Positions 11,031 to 23,614 of a stretch of DNA of 64,000 nt are shown one piece after another. Under the pieces are notes generated by a model. That model saw only the letters and a program-made list of their open reading frames with translations. It made no database searches and had not been told where the DNA came from. This stretch comes from Symsagittifera roscoffensis (taxonomy: Eukaryota; Xenacoelomorpha; Acoela; Convolutidae). The stretch is from assembly GCF_963678635.1 (NCBI RefSeq), contig NC_087070.1:46607467-46671466 (forward strand), written 5' to 3'. Made by a program: the position numbers and the translations under genes. How positions within the stretch are numbered: position 1 is the first letter of the stretch; each line of letters opens with the position of its first letter.

Positions 11031-13126
11031 ACCAAGTCTGTAATGTAGGACTTCTTCCTCTTCGTTGTGGGGACTCCTGAACCACTGTACCGTGTACCAC
11101 CACTTGAGCTCTAGTAAAAATTTTCCCAAAAACCCTGTCTGAATGGCCAAAAGCTTCAAATACTGACCCCCCTGTATTTATCTCCCTTTCGTTGTTTCAG
11201 GCAATTTGAAACCCAACTTCTTCGCAGGTATTTTGTGATCACCTGTTCGTTCAAATATCATTAACAAATTCTCGTAAAAATTTAAACAGGAAAAAGTTAT
11301 AAAAAACAAAGAGTGAACGCACCTAAAATTCAAAGCTGACAGATGTCAACCTTTGTCCGAAAAAACGTCTGGTACCCAATTGCCACGCATTTTCCTCCCC
11401 CTGCTAGCGATCTTATGGGGTATCACAAAAACTGTCTATGTCCGTTCCCCTCTACCGATCCGACCAGGGTACCTACCTTAACTCGATGTTAAATTTGGAT
11501 ATCCGCTTCTTATAACCAACGCGTGTAAGTTTCTACTGTAACTAAATCGACGATGCCGTACGTTGCTCTAATGTGTCCCCCCTTTTTACACTTTACAACC
11601 ACCAACCTTTAACCTAACCAGCCCCACCGTCTAACCTCCCCCCTTTTTAGCCCCCCTCTTAAGCCGAAACTTCCCTTAAGCGCCGGGTGCTAAACCTCTC
11701 GAGAGAAAACTGTAGACCTGTTTCCAGGCCTGCTTGAGTAAAAACTTCCTCAAAACAATGGGGCTCCACTTATCCAATTTTACACTTATTTCCTATAATG
11801 TAATGTGGATTTTAACGATACCCGTTTGTCCAACTTGAGAACACGCATGTGCGTCCTCCTCTTGTTGTGCCGGTCCGTGCTGGTTGTCCCCTTGACGTGC
11901 ACTGCACTTGACACCAGCACCACCTTCCCACTTGGCTGGTCACCTCTTCCAGTCAAGTCTCCTAGCGGTTCAGCTCAATCCTTGTGAACCACTTTCTCAC
12001 TCGGCTGGTCAACTCTTCCAGTCAAGTCTCCTAGTTCTCCAGCTAAGTTGCAAGCTATCTGAAAACCCTTAACAACGCCCCCCACTTGGGCACCTTATTG
12101 AGGTTGCTGGAATAGATTGCTAGGTTGATCGAAACGATCGGTCTTATAAAACAGTATGGGTATACTATTTAATTAATATAAAGGTTTGATCCAACGAATC
12201 TGGCGTCAAAGTCACTGTCATTTTTGTTTAATGGTTTTTTTTCTTTTTTCTATTTTGTTTTCTTGTTTTTGTTTCGCTTTTTGTCTTTTTGCTCGTGTTT
12301 TTGTCCCCCTAGTTAACCCCCTTACTCGGTTAGCTAAGCCTCGTTCGGAGAGCGTACCAGGAAGTTTTCTCAAGTTTTCTTTAAAAGCTATCACGGTACA
12401 ACCGGAAGGTTTACACGCTCCCGCTGAACCGTACCACCGATACTCTAGAATGAGCATGTAGCCCGGAGCTGTGTCAAGTGGGTTCGACTCCGTAGTCATG
12501 ATGTCGTAAAAACACCCAGGAGCGCCATAAAAACACTATGTAACAGTCGCCTACTTACTTCGGTCACATATGAGGCTTAAGAAAAATAGGCCCTATAACC
12601 ATTGGCTCAAGAGTCAGGGACACTATCTCTTGTGTTTTTCTACCTCAAAACGGTCGGAGCCAATTCGGTTCACTTGCGACATGAGACTAGAACCCGTTAC
12701 AGCTTAAAGGCCACTACCAAAATACCCCCCCCCCCCCACTCTAGAACTTCCCCATACTTAGGTCTCAAAATACCCAAAATACACGAACACCGTTAAAAAC
12801 AGGGTCGGAACAATCCGTTAAGTTACTTTTTATTGGACAGTGGAAATTTGATCCATTTCAAATGGATCAACCTAGAACTCGCCTTATCTCAACATACTTA
12901 TCACAAAATATACTCGGGAAAATTAAATTAAGTACTCACATAGCAGCACACTTGAAAATCAAAGTATTTAAGCTAATTAGTAACTCTAGCATAAATATAA
13001 TTGAATATAACTCGAGAATTTTTCGATCAATGAATTCCAATCAAAAGAAATGAGTTTTAACTTGAGAATATAGTTTTGGGTCTGAACCATTGGGATACTT
13101 CAGTTGTCTACCTTTCCATTGAAGGA
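11031..13126. other. Non-coding interval with a short duplication and a C tract
   Basis: No convincing frame on either strand. Contents seen: C-rich Pu/Py-skewed sequence around 11.57-11.70 kb, a direct duplication at 11.92-12.05 kb, a TTATAAAA box at about 12143, a long T-rich run at 12.22-12.31 kb, and a C13 homopolymer near 12727-12739. It could be LTR-like sequence of the degraded element whose integrase tail is at 13127-13378, since a 3' LTR would lie here, but no matching partner was found. Confidence 0.4.
11920..12050 (+). repeat. Imperfect direct duplication of about 70 bp
   Basis: The phrase CTTCCAGTCAAGTCTCCTAG occurs twice about 70 bp apart, each time preceded by CACT(T/C)GGCTGGTCA and followed by a CAGCT-containing segment. 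Function unknown. Such duplications are common in LTR and promoter sequence. Confidence 0.7.
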
Positions 13127-13378
13127 TCACTCTGGTTCAGCTGAATTTCGATCTTGTTTCGTAATCACTCTGTCTCCTATATCAAGATAGGACAGCTCTA
13201 CTCTCGTGTTTTTATTATAATCTCGGAAATTGCGAATAGCAATTTCCCGCTGTTTTTTCTGTCCCTTTCCCGCAAATTGTGAATCGGTCGTTCTGATTTT
13301 ACTTTTGATGTTTTGAGTTGTCGCGAGAAAACTGAGCATGACAGGCTCAATTCGAATTTTTGAAAACTTAAACTTCAT
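13127..13378 (-). pseudogene. Fragment resembling the C-terminal end of a retroelement integrase
   Basis: An 83-codon frame with FRDYNKNTRVELSYLDIGDR and then VITKQD. A run of basic residues followed by a LxxGDRV motif is typical of the region just after the DDE core in gypsy and retroviral integrases. There is no DDE core nearby, and sequence on both sides is non-coding. It is probably a relic of a third LTR element on the minus strand. Homology is inferred from the motif only. Confidence 0.4.
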
Positions 13379-15795
13379 CCCAAAATCACGTATTTTGTAT
13401 TCCTCAAGGTCAAACCTTCAGATATGACCGACTGGCACACCTTGATGATCTAATTGAAAATTGAATAAATTGAAGTCAAAAAAAGGTAAAAATTATGATA
13501 TGCCTTTAGAAATAATTTAAGTTTAATTGATAGAAAGATTTAGTTTTGTATGATATTAGTGTTTTTATGATTGCTGTTATGTTTTGGTGATGAAGCTGGA
13601 GATGACAGGATGATTTGTATATACTATTAATTTATGATCATGTTAACTAATATTTATTTTTATTTTCAATAAATATATTTTTCAGATATCTTTTTGATTC
13701 TTACTGCAGTTTTGGAGGAAAAAATTTGAGGTGTTTTTATTAATCGTTATTGTACAACAGTAAGTTTGGTTTAGCGATTGAAATGATCATTGAAAATTTT
13801 TATTCAAAGATTTACTGTTTGCAAATGAAAATCTAAACTCATTGCTAGTAAAATTCTAAATATAAAAGTTTGTGTTGGCTTTTGCCGTACGACCATGAAA
13901 CTTAATGTTACGTTTCTTCGTAGTCGTAGATGGTCTCTTTTCCGAGGTCTTCTTCCAATACCGGGTAGTACTCGTATTGTACGGAATAGCTGCTCTGATC
14001 TATTGAGTCGTAGAGGCATTTCAATTAAATTATTGTCATTGTTACATTCGCCCGGAAGATACATATCGACGTAAAATAAAGCTAGGTTCTAAGACGACTG
14101 GCTAACGTCTAAACAGAGCTCTACATGCTTTTCACCGTCTCTACCAAGCCAGTTCTTTTGGTGGTCTTTCTAACATCGGGTCGACAAAAACGTTACTGCT
14201 TTCAGGTTCGGTCAAAACACTCAAATTAACTTAATTACATGCAGAAATAGTGAGCTCATGGCTGGGTCTCAGTATCCCCAGACCACGAGGTCACTCCTAA
14301 AAACAGGGCTACTACTACTTATTGAATTATTATTGTTTTTGTTCAGTAGATAAAAATCATCATCTCCATCGAAGATGGATCAACCCTTTCCCCCAACTCC
14401 TAGCTTCTCATCTTAGTAGAAAGATTTCAGATGTTAATTAAATTCAAATCAGGACATGACAGGGAAGCTAAAAGTTTATATAAAACACTATCAATTCCAG
14501 TCCCAAGACCCCTCCGGATTCTTGAATCCGGGGAAATAAGACCGTTATCTTCCCTCCGGAAGGCTGTCTTCCACCCTTCACCGTTGTTCGCAACGGCCTT
14601 GCAACTATTGTAGCGACACAATAATTGCAACTCGGAACGGTCTCTGCTAACTCCGCAATTTTTTGTTGTTTTCCAATCACAATTTTCGTCGTTATCGCTA
14701 TCGCAACTAATGTTGGTCGAATGTCACATACTCCCCGGACAGTCCGGTCAATGTCCTCATTGAATCTCGCAATGTTCGTAAAATTGGTACAGTGTCATCG
14801 AACAGAATTTACAAAATGCACGAAATTTCTTTTATCCGCGTCATATCGACTCACTGCAGAATATAAATGGCATCATACTACATCATTATAGCCTTCAAAT
14901 TTTTTCATTAATCTGCACATTGAGGATAAGATCTAAGACAAAAACATCTTTTCTGACTTCCAATGTCAAAGCCCGGATTAAAAAAATTTCCTCCTAGATT
15001 TTAAAAGATGTTGGTTTGCAGGACAGTCCTGTCAACCAACAAGCTAAAATTATCCTACTATGCTTCTTCTCTTCGGAAATCTTGCTTGTTATTGTCCTGA
15101 ATATTAAAACTAAGAAACTCTGTGGTTAGAAAGAACAATGAAACAATCTCCCTCTTCGAGAGATTACCCAAGCCTTCCACGTCACCACAAAGTGATCAGT
15201 TCTCCTAGCTGATTAAAAACAGTCATGTAGGCTGGAATATTTAAATATACTCCTTCACTCAAGCCTTTCTAAATAAATAGTAAGTGAACGTCTCTAAAGC
15301 CACTCAACTAAAACCAAAATGCAAATTTATAAATGCAACAATTTAAAACTCAACTAAATGTTTCAGTTTTCAATTACAACTTGGTTGCTTGGTTTCTCAC
15401 TTGAGTTTTTTCACACACATAAAACAATTCAGAGTTTTAACTTCTTCTCTTTCGTCACTCCTTTGTTTCTCTTCTTTTCGTCGTTTAGAAGTTCTAAAAC
15501 TTCTAAATTCTTACAATTTTCTTTCTTTTTGCCTCTTGTTCTTTCGACCGTTTGTCAATGTTCCATCTCTTCCTCCTGTGACACTGACTCTGCACTTTCA
15601 GTTTGTGTCTTGCAACACATCGTTAGCTATTCTGACGCTATTGGAAGCAGTCCTCCAACACTTCTGCTCTTCTACCCTCTGTTTGCAACAAGGTAGGGGA
15701 TCCATGTTAGATTCTCTGTTTCGGCAGAAGCTGTTGTGGAGACACAACGTCACGTTTCTCTCCAAATCTTCCTTCAACATCTCTTCCTTCTCATT
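13379..15795. other. Non-coding interval downstream (3') of element B
   Basis: AT-rich, no recognisable gene. Short frames at 13804-14064, 14427-14680 and 14625-14891 have no motifs. At 14506-14560 the words CCCCTCCGGATTCTTG and CCCTCCGGAAGG recall the CCCTCCGGATT array at 36.3 kb on the other side of element B. Around 15.42-15.56 kb the minus strand is purine-rich (a candidate polypurine tract for element B), but no LTR boundary could be set. Confidence 0.4.
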
Positions 15796-18700
15796 TCAAC
15801 TACGCTCACTCGTCCTAGAAATTCTCTTTACAGCGGTGGTCACTGCATTCCGATGATTCACGAAAGCTCGCTTGAAAACTCCTGCTTCAATGTCCAGGTG
15901 ATATCCACTGTATTCTCTGCTGTGCTTCGACATATGCTTTTTGGCATATTCGTACAACCATGCAGTCATGTTAGCTCTGAACCATGGCATCAATCGTCTT
16001 CTTGCCCATATCTTTTTCACTTCCATGGGAATGTTTAGAATCTTGCACATTGTCTCAAAAAGATCTAAGTCTTTTAGACAATCCAATTTCTGCAACTGTT
16101 CTCTCGTCGGTGCCTCCTGTCTATTGTTTTCTCTCACATGAGCCTCCAGCCATCGTAGCGCCATCATAACTCCCACTATGACTATCGTTATGGGCCGTGA
16201 TGAGTCTGGTAAACCCATGGAGAGCAGCTCTCCAGAGTCCCAGATCAACACCAGATTACTACGCTCGGGATACTACCAGGTCTGCAGCAAGCAGTGGCAG
16301 GGAAACTCGTCATGTGTCAACATGATGCTCCTCCAATTACATTTTCCCGAAGCTTCCAGTAATGGTTCCACTTCCATCATCACTCGGTGGACTTCATCAT
16401 TCTCGTCTACTGTTTTGTAATCCGTAACGGTTGATCCTCTCTGTTTCTGTCTTTCAAAGTCATTGAAGTTCCCACTCACGTATCCCATGAACTTCCTTCC
16501 CAGTATCGATTCCAACTTCTCCTTTGTTCTCTCTGGAAATGCTGAGAACATCTTACATAGCACCTCGTAAGATTTTTCGGACATTCTCGTTAGTCTCACA
16601 CACTTTGGCACTGAGAAGGCTTGATCCACGATCTCTCTCGTACTGTTTACATCCACAGCTACGAAATGGACCGGGTATCTGCTCTTGTACATTGGAGCCA
16701 ATGTCGATCCCACTAAATATCGTGCTCCTGATGGTCTACAATAAGACTCACTGTGTATGATGTTCATTTCCGTCTCGATCGCTTCCCTCAATTTTCCTAT
16801 GTACTTTTGCTCAGTTTGCAGAACTCCTTGGAACACTTCTACACTGATGGCTGGGACCATATCATGTTTCTGTTCTAGATTCAATAGTGACTCTAAAGAA
16901 CCAAACATGCTGTAGAATCCTAGTGCTGTCACTAGATTCACATCGGTTCCTCCATGGCAATCTGCTATCAGTTCCGTTTCCGTTCTTGCTTTCATCACTA
17001 CATTTCCAAACAATACTGTCAACTGCTTGTGTTGTTTCTCCAGGGTTTTCACACAGTCTAGACTTCCACAAACGTGACCCTCTAGTCCACAGACTTCCGC
17101 CAGACAGCTACCAGGTTTGACCCAGTCTTCTGGTCCCCAGCCAGGCAACTCCACTTTATCTTCTCCGTTGCTCTTAGAGGCTGTTATCATCACATTATAT
17201 ATGATGTTGAGGTCACGCAGGTTACAGTCTGCATTCAGTTCCCTCTGTATGTCTTGTGTCGCCCGTAATATTGAGTCAGCGTTGGGACTAGGACACCATG
17301 ATGGTCTCATCAATTCCCACACTGCCATCAAGCTCGTTCTCAGTAATTCATCTGAGAATCCCAACCCAATCTCCACTCTTTTGTCAGATTTTGGTACGGA
17401 AGGTGCAGTCACCTCTTCTTCCAAGACCAGTCCCAATTTGGTCTGTGGATTATTAGCGCTCTTAATCGTTACAATTCTCGACGTCCAGAATCTTAGCAAC
17501 ACTGCCTGCTCGTAATCGAAGAAGCAATAGCGTATGTCTTCACTCAGGAAAGGGTTGTACGCTATCCCTATGATTCCGGACACGTAGCTTTACGAATTTT
17601 TCTTGATTGGTCCACAGTACTCACTGGATTTCGGTAGTGCTCCCATAAATTCTTTAGTGAGTCTCAGCTCCTTGTTTGAAAATCTCCTGATTTCGTCCAT
17701 CTTTCTCATGGGCTCTAACTCCTCAGGTTCTTTCATATTCACTCTCATCGGCTTGCTTTGATGCATCTCCAGCAGTGCTAGCAAGAGTAAGGCTTTTGCT
17801 CATTCATCGCCCTCCCTCAAAATCTTGGCACAGGTGTTCAATGCTGGTACTGAAATCTGCTCTATCAGGAATCGAATGAAACAGAGAGCGTCTCTCCGCT
17901 ACGCGCACGCTACTGCTGCTCCCTCTTGGGTTATCAGATCCCTCAGGTTCGTCATAAGGAAAACTTTTTCTTCTTTTGACCTTCTCCTTTCTTCTGAGTC
18001 ATATTCCCCGCGAGTTTATCCCATCATGCACCAGGCGAACCTCAGTTGTAATCCGGTTCTTACGTAGGGTACTGCCATGAGAGCGTGTATTCTCGGCGCA
18101 GTCCTCATTTCCTCTTCGAAGTATTTCAACACCACTGCTTTCCATGAAAGGCTCACTAACTGCTCCATCGTTTCCGCCTGCATCTCGCATGACGCTAAAG
18201 TTCCATACGCCTTCTGCTTGAGGGTGGTGCCTCGCAACATCGTCTTCAGATAACCCTCCATGGCACCCTTGTCTTCCAGAGCCATCACATACCCTCTAGC
18301 CGAGTTTCGGTATTCGAACATCTCCATGTATCCACTAGCGGGTTCATCTATTGACACAGTCTCCGACACTGTCAGTCGGTTATACTCCACTGGTACTAGT
18401 TGTCTTGCGACACTTCCCTTTCCGTGGTTCATGGGAGATGATTTAAAGTCTTTCATTGTGCTTTCTCCACATTGGCTAAGTATTTCCATTTCTAAGGTTG
18501 CTCCAGTCAGAGTGCGGTCACTCCTTTTGGATTTGTAACCTGTTGACTTTATCCCTGCCATGAGAATGGGTAGAACCATCGCTACATCGGTTAACATTCT
18601 GTCCGTGCCAGGTAATTGATAATCACCTTGTCCCAAATCCATGGCCTCTTCGACTCCTTTTCCTTTCGCTGAATTGACAGCTTTCATTGATATCTCTGAA

Positions 18701-19470
18701 TCCACCTTCGTCTTTCCTACTCTCCTCGGCATCACCTTGCTGCCTAACTTCATCTTCATCTCATTGATCTTATCAATCACCAATTTTGATCGCATAGTTC
18801 CCCTCCTGGTTCTTGACAGATACACCACCTCTCCTTTATCATCCTGCGGTGTCATCTTGATGGGAGAGTTCGCCTCACCTTCATCAGTGGCTGAATCAAT
18901 CAACAACTCACTCAATCTCCCTTCACACTCATCAAGTTTGTCAAGGACTTCCCGCATCAATGGTCGGTTGAGACCTATTTTCAAAATGGACTGGGTCCCA
19001 TAGCTCTGAACCACTGTCCATACTTCTTCCATGAACGCCACTCTGTCCAATTTGCATCCCGTCCTACTTTCATGGTCTCGATGATGTACTTCCCACTCTT
19101 CTTTGGGCAACGTTCCCAAGAAAGGTACTCTGGCTGAGCCCTCTATTCTTCTTCTCCTAGGTGATTCCATGAGGATTCTTCATTCGTTACTTCTCGAATT
19201 GCCAGGCGAGCTGCTCTCCGGCAAATTCAGTTTCATTTCTGTAAAGGCTGACGGAGGTTCCAGTGTCGAAATGCCTTCATCTGCTGGCTCAGTCGCCTCC
19301 AACGTATCCGCGTTGTTCTCAAGATCACTGAAGATATTGAAATCCAGGCTGGATATTCCTCCTGTTGATGCCCTGTCGTCTTCCCCACCAGACTGACTTG
19401 CATATTGTTGCATGGGTTCTTCCGCTTGACGGCTTCCTCCCTGTCCGTCATCTCCTTCTGACATATCCAT
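15796..19470 (-). pseudogene. Element B accessory region, C-terminal part: one frame interrupted only by stops
   Basis: From 19470 to 15796 a single reading frame runs for over 1,200 codons and is broken only by in-frame stops: TGA 19180-19182, TAA 18016-18018, TAG 17899-17901, TGA 17800-17802, TAA 17590-17592 and TAG 16273-16275. The distances between all six stops are multiples of three. It begins with an acidic Gly/Ser/Glu-rich stretch, then a basic patch (ESPRRRRIEGSARV), then compositionally normal globular sequence with several Cys and Trp residues (for example the GCNLRDLN-like and GLEGHVCGSLDC region near 17.05 kb). I recognise no domain. It is almost certainly the C-terminal part of the accessory polyprotein and not a host gene, because the frame begins where the upstream accessory frame shifts at about 19475. 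Confidence 0.6.
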
Positions 19471-19475
19471 CTTCG

Positions 19476-20000
19476 AGCTTGAGGGTCCTCGTTTTCATTG
19501 TCGGCACCTTCCGGAAATTTCGGTATGATCAGTGTGCCAGCTGATCCATCTTCCTCTTCTCCAGGGACCACTTTGATTTCCTCGCAGCCGAAGGGTGCTA
19601 GGAAGGTTCTCGCCTGCAGCGTTCCTCCTACTTTCAATTCCGGTCTCAGACTAGTCAGGACCAAGGAGGCCTCAGACAGTTCGGTCCTGCCTCTCATCTT
19701 CATAGGCGCTAAGCCTAATCCCGCCCATTCCTCGTCAAATCTTCCAGGCACGGGAGTCGCGGCGTTGCTTATTCGCCTTCTCGTCGCTTGATGCGTATAG
19801 GCAAATCGTGTGTACTGTAACACGGCGGCATTTCTCCCCACAAAGTATGGATCCATCGTTCCCACGAAATTCCCTATTCTCCTTTCATTGGTTTCAAATG
19901 CTCTCAACCTAGGAGTTTGTACCACGGAGACTGCTCCGAGCAACATCCTTCTTATCAGAGGGAATTGGGGGATTTTTTTCCGGTAGCTTCTCGTAATCAC
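19476..20000 (-). pseudogene. Element B accessory region, fragment 4
   Basis: A frame with a Thr/Pro/Arg-rich start and then a Leu- and Gly-rich part (GRTELSEASLVLTSLRPELK, and FGCEEIKVVPGEEEDGSAG). No domain recognised. Its useful part starts after a frameshift near 19.92-19.95 kb, where the preceding frame hits a TAG, and ends at another frameshift near 19475, after which the sense continues in the 19470-15796 frame. Codons below 19475 in this frame are shadow. Confidence 0.5.
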
Positions 20001-20919
20001 CCCAATCTTTCGTCTCTTCTCTCACCTTGTGATATGCTGCAGTGAGACGAGGCACTCTGGTTATCTCACCATTCGTTTTATCATAGGGTCTCAGATTCCA
20101 AAGCTTCGGAAACACCTCGATGTGTCCTCTTTCTACTTCTCCCATGCGATCACGGAAGTGATCGTCAAAATTGATGATCGTCATTTCTGGCTCTGATATC
20201 TTCGCAAACAACAGATCTTCGCTCATGAGCTCCCGCAACACGTGCTGCTCACACCAGTTCAGCGCACTACCTTCCACTGCTGATATGAGGTTCAGGTGTA
20301 GCACCGACCTCCTGTACGCCTCCACCTTGACATCAGGGAAAGCAAATGTGACTGCTGGTCCATAGATCACTGTCACAAACTCCGTGGCCCCTCTGAGCAA
20401 TGCTAAGGGATCGGTCCTCATGGCCAAGCACAGATCGGTTAGTAGGGGCATGCCCCCAACATGTCGTCTCACATCTTCTTCTCTCTCGATAGTCTCATCT
20501 GCTCCCGTTCCAAAGCGATTTTGTTGTAAGAGATATTGGATAAGAGTGTGTCTCAGGTCTCTTATCTTATTACACGAGTCCGTGACTTTCTTCATGTCCA
20601 ATTTTCTCACCTTCTCTTTCATCTGCTCTGGACATCGTGTCAGCTTCATTAATCCTCCCAAGTTTCCGTGAGTAATCGCAATCAACGTTAGAAGTCCATC
20701 TAACCGCAGTTTCTGAACTCCTTTGGTGAGCAGTACCGCCGGTCTTTTCACGAAACTCTCTGCTCCAAACGTCACAAACAAGGCCAGTAGCTCCACAATC
20801 GATACTTCCACTACTGCTTCTTCCACTACTGCAATCGATACTTCCACTAAAGGAGGAATTCCTTTATCAAGTAATGAGAAACTTTCGGGTAAACTTTCGC
20901 CGAGAAGGACGCGGTCCAT
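19909..20919 (-). pseudogene. Element B accessory region, fragment 3
   Basis: 336 codons, of which the first 25 or so (upstream of about 20.84 kb) are out of frame. The rest is mostly helical by composition, with ELLALFVTFGAESFVK, a basic segment, and YGPAVTFAFPDVKVEAYRRS. No recognised domain. The frameshift that joins it to the preceding fragment lies in a small tandem duplication at 20795-20850, in which CGATACTTCCACTA (plus strand) occurs twice. Replication slippage there is the simple explanation. It ends at a TAG caused by a second frameshift near 19.93 kb. Confidence 0.5.
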
Positions 20920-21707
20920 CCGGTTCCCAACCCTTCCAGCATGCTATCTGTCCGTTCAAAGTCTCTTTCCCCCTTCACTTCCTGGGTCCAGAAGGTTTCC
21001 AAGGTAATCTGGCACATTCTATGCACAAACTCAGCTGTCTTTTCTTCAGCATTTTCCGCTAGGTTCACCTCCTTCAACAAGTAGGCATGGATTTTCTTAA
21101 TCATTATGGGGCCTTGCTCAAAAGCATCTGCACCCAATGCCGCTACTCGAGGACTTAGATGTAACCACTGGTTGTCCTCCGGTTTGGTCCTCAAGACCAT
21201 CGCCTCCAAATGAGCTCTAGTCTCCTGTGAATTCTTCCTTCTCGCTTTTTCACCTGTTACTTCCATTGCTCGGAACCATAAGTCGTTCGCAATCGCTGTG
21301 ACCACTCGATGGTCGTCGTCTATTCCCGGTTTAAGTTTGAGCTGTCGACTGAAATTGGACAGTTCCAACCCCAGCACCTCATCCAACACTAACATGTGCA
21401 GCGCATGGTCCTTGAATCTTCTCATCGCGTTCGAGATATCTGACCACACCGCAGGTAGTTCAGCCCTGAGTGGTATCAGGTTCTCCATCTCTATCGTGCG
21501 ATTTGGGGCTGATATGATCATCTCATATTTCTCTTCCGAAAGCAAAGTCATGATCGCATACACGAATTTCAATCCATCCGGGAGACATGCATACCCCGGA
21601 GACAGCGCGAACACTACTCTCGGTGTCACCTTGGTGAACGACCCCTCCTTCGTCGCATCCACCACTTCACCCATTGACTCCAGGATATCCTTTATCGCTA
21701 GCCACAC
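20847..21707 (-). pseudogene. Element B accessory region, fragment 2 (same frame as the SGNH fragment)
   Basis: This frame is in phase with the SGNH hydrolase frame and is separated from it only by one TAA at 21714-21716, so the two were one protein. Its first codon here is GTG, which supports continuation and not a new start. Sequence includes VTPRVVFALSPGYACLPDGL, a Leu-rich helical segment (LHMLVLDEVLGLELSNF), and a long charged helical part. Together with VTIVFAGINDHLHSRG just before the stop it might form a second SGNH-like fold, but catalytic Ser and Asp/His motifs are not evident. Confidence 0.55.
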
Positions 21708-21713
21708 TGCATT

Positions 21714-23387
21714 TTAAGCCATTGCAGGATCTCTGAGTCTCCTCAGAAAACCTCTACTGTGCAAGTGGTCATTGATGCCAGCAAACACTATCGTGACTGG
21801 GTTCATGTCCGTCTGTCTTTGTACCCCTATTGCCAGAGATACGGCTTGCAGTAGGTCCAGGTCGACCGCTGCCAACATTTTGAAATCCGGCCAAAACAGA
21901 GACTTGGAAGTGTACACGAACTCTGAATTCGCTACTATCATAATCTTGGTCTTCCTCATTTCTGCTTTGTCGTACGCGGCAAAGATGGTCTCATCTTTCT
22001 TTATCGCTTTCAATCCGCCGTACCTTTGGACGTCACCAACTTGACTCACTTGTTTCGAGTAAATTCTATCTTTCACATGACCTGGGGGTGAGCTCAACTG
22101 CCTGAACAACTTCACATGTTGTCCGATCGGCGCCCTTGTTACCAGAAATCTTCCAGGTCTCTCTTCTCGATTCCCTTCATCATGATTCAACCTCACGTCT
22201 TGCAGTGGTCTTGCGTTCACTGGTCCCATTGTGTTATTAGAGGGCAGTCCCTCTAGGTCAGCAAATTTCAAGGCCATCGTGGAGCTGAAATTTATGCCAG
22301 CGGCTATTAACCAGTCTACGCCTGTTATCGAGTACAGTCTACTGACGGATAGCCTCGCTCCATTCAGCATCCTCCTGGCATCCTCGATGAAGCTCACCCT
22401 CTGGAGATCCAGCTTCATTAGTTCGTCCTTGTACACATGCCAGGGAGATGGTATGGGTCTTGACCACATCAATGAGCCTCTATCCGGGCGTCTCTCCTCT
22501 CGACTGGTACTTGTCGTCTCCGATGTCGTGTCTGATCTGGACGTGCCAGTTGCCTCTTCCATTGGGTTGACTGGCCCTAGTCTTCTCCTAGGATGAATGG
22601 TCCTCCTCACTGGCGCTTCTCCCAATCGGTCTTGAACGTCTGTCCTTTGACCTGGTTCGCTGGAGCTTTGTTGCCAGTAGTTCGTGGCGGCCGGGACCGT
22701 ACCCAAGCGTGTTTCCAAGCTAGGAGGCACAAAGGTGGTAATCATCGCGTCACTCACTGTTCCTTCTTCCTTCAGCACTCCTGTGTCAAAGAGTTCTGCT
22801 TCCAGCTCGTCCAACCGCTCTTGGAAGACTCGATTCAACCAAGCTTGTCCTTCGATACTATCGAAGTGGATGCCGTCCGTGGTCAATCTGGCCTGATCCA
22901 TAGCTCTCAACTCATGTTCGATGTCCATGAGGATCATTCTTCCGGAGTTCCGACTTGCGAGGTTCCTCAAGATGTTATTCCACTTGACGACTCCCTCGTT
23001 GTGCCTTCTTCCTACTGCTGTCAAGCTTCTCGTGTTCATTGGCACAGTGCAAACGGTCAGTACCGCGCAATTGAATTTCTGCCAGAGGGTAGTAAACAAA
23101 CACACCATCATTGACTCCCATAGTGCTTCCTGCTCATCTGAACCTCTGGAGATGTCATTCGCCCCAACCAAGATCATCACATTGGGGATCCTCCATGGAT
23201 TCATCAGTTCCACCATTCGATATAACTGGGCTATCGTCGCGCCTCCAAAGGCCATCACCGTGGTGACCCACGAGGTCCTCAAATTCGACAGCACTCTAAC
23301 CAAGCTGTCTCCCAGTATCAGATGAGATGTCCCGAGTGGTGGTTGCTGCAGTTTACTGCCGGGATCGAAGTCGCTCGATTGAAGCAA
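21714..23387 (-). pseudogene. Element B accessory protein: SGNH/GDSL hydrolase domain
   Basis: SGNH hydrolases are serine esterases/lipases with four conserved blocks. All four are visible: LGDSLV (nucleophile Ser, residue 28), AFGG (oxyanion Gly, 48-49), GANDIS (Asn 77), and TTDGIHF (Asp 171, His 174). The spacing fits a domain of about 180 residues. A Pro/Ser/Thr/Arg-rich disordered tract follows (about 220-310), then a further globular part of about 240 residues of unknown fold. The frame's first codon is TTG, and the domain is reached from the upstream frame by a frameshift near 23.33 kb, so this was internal to a longer polyprotein. It ends at a TAA (21714-21716) with the same frame open beyond. 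In bdelloid rotifers LTR elements are known to have captured GDSL-type hydrolase ORFs, and some LINE ORF1 proteins carry an SGNH domain. The role is unproven, perhaps membrane or lipid related. Confidence 0.75.
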
Positions 23388-23614
23388 GCTCTCGGATCTG
23401 TCTCCGGAACTCCCGTGAATTTATATTTCATTTGATTATTCTTTTGCACGTCTATTATGCGAGACACTTTCTTCGCTGGCATCTTCCGTATTCTTCTCTC
23501 TGGGGCCCTCGAGCTCCCCATGAGTGGTGTCACGTCACTTATCCCCTGTCTGATCACGGTCTGGGAGAGTCGTACTCTGCCCGTGTCGTCGATCGTTCCA
23601 TAGGGTGCAGTCAC
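23318..23614 (-). pseudogene. Element B accessory region: linker between coiled coil and SGNH domain
   Basis: A 98-codon frame rich in Arg, Thr and Pro (SSRAPERRIRKMPAKKVSRI) with no recognised fold. It takes over from the coiled-coil frame by a frameshift at about 23.61 kb and passes to the SGNH frame by another near 23.33 kb. In its last codons it already overlaps the start of the SGNH sequence out of phase. Confidence 0.5.

Noticed and set aside
6805-11043. Many long open frames with repeated CPKTTVPRLLSQDY or LGTVVLGQWSWDS peptides on both strands
   Set aside because: They are the 14-bp minisatellite read in all frames. Equal openness on both strands and absence of codon bias argue against coding.
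12140-12200. TATA box and possible LTR promoter at 12143
   Set aside because: No matching LTR partner and no gene following. T/A-rich words are frequent here.
12440-12500. tRNA-like GGGTTCGACTCC word near 12479
   Set aside because: It has a B-box-like word only; no A box at the right distance and no stems.
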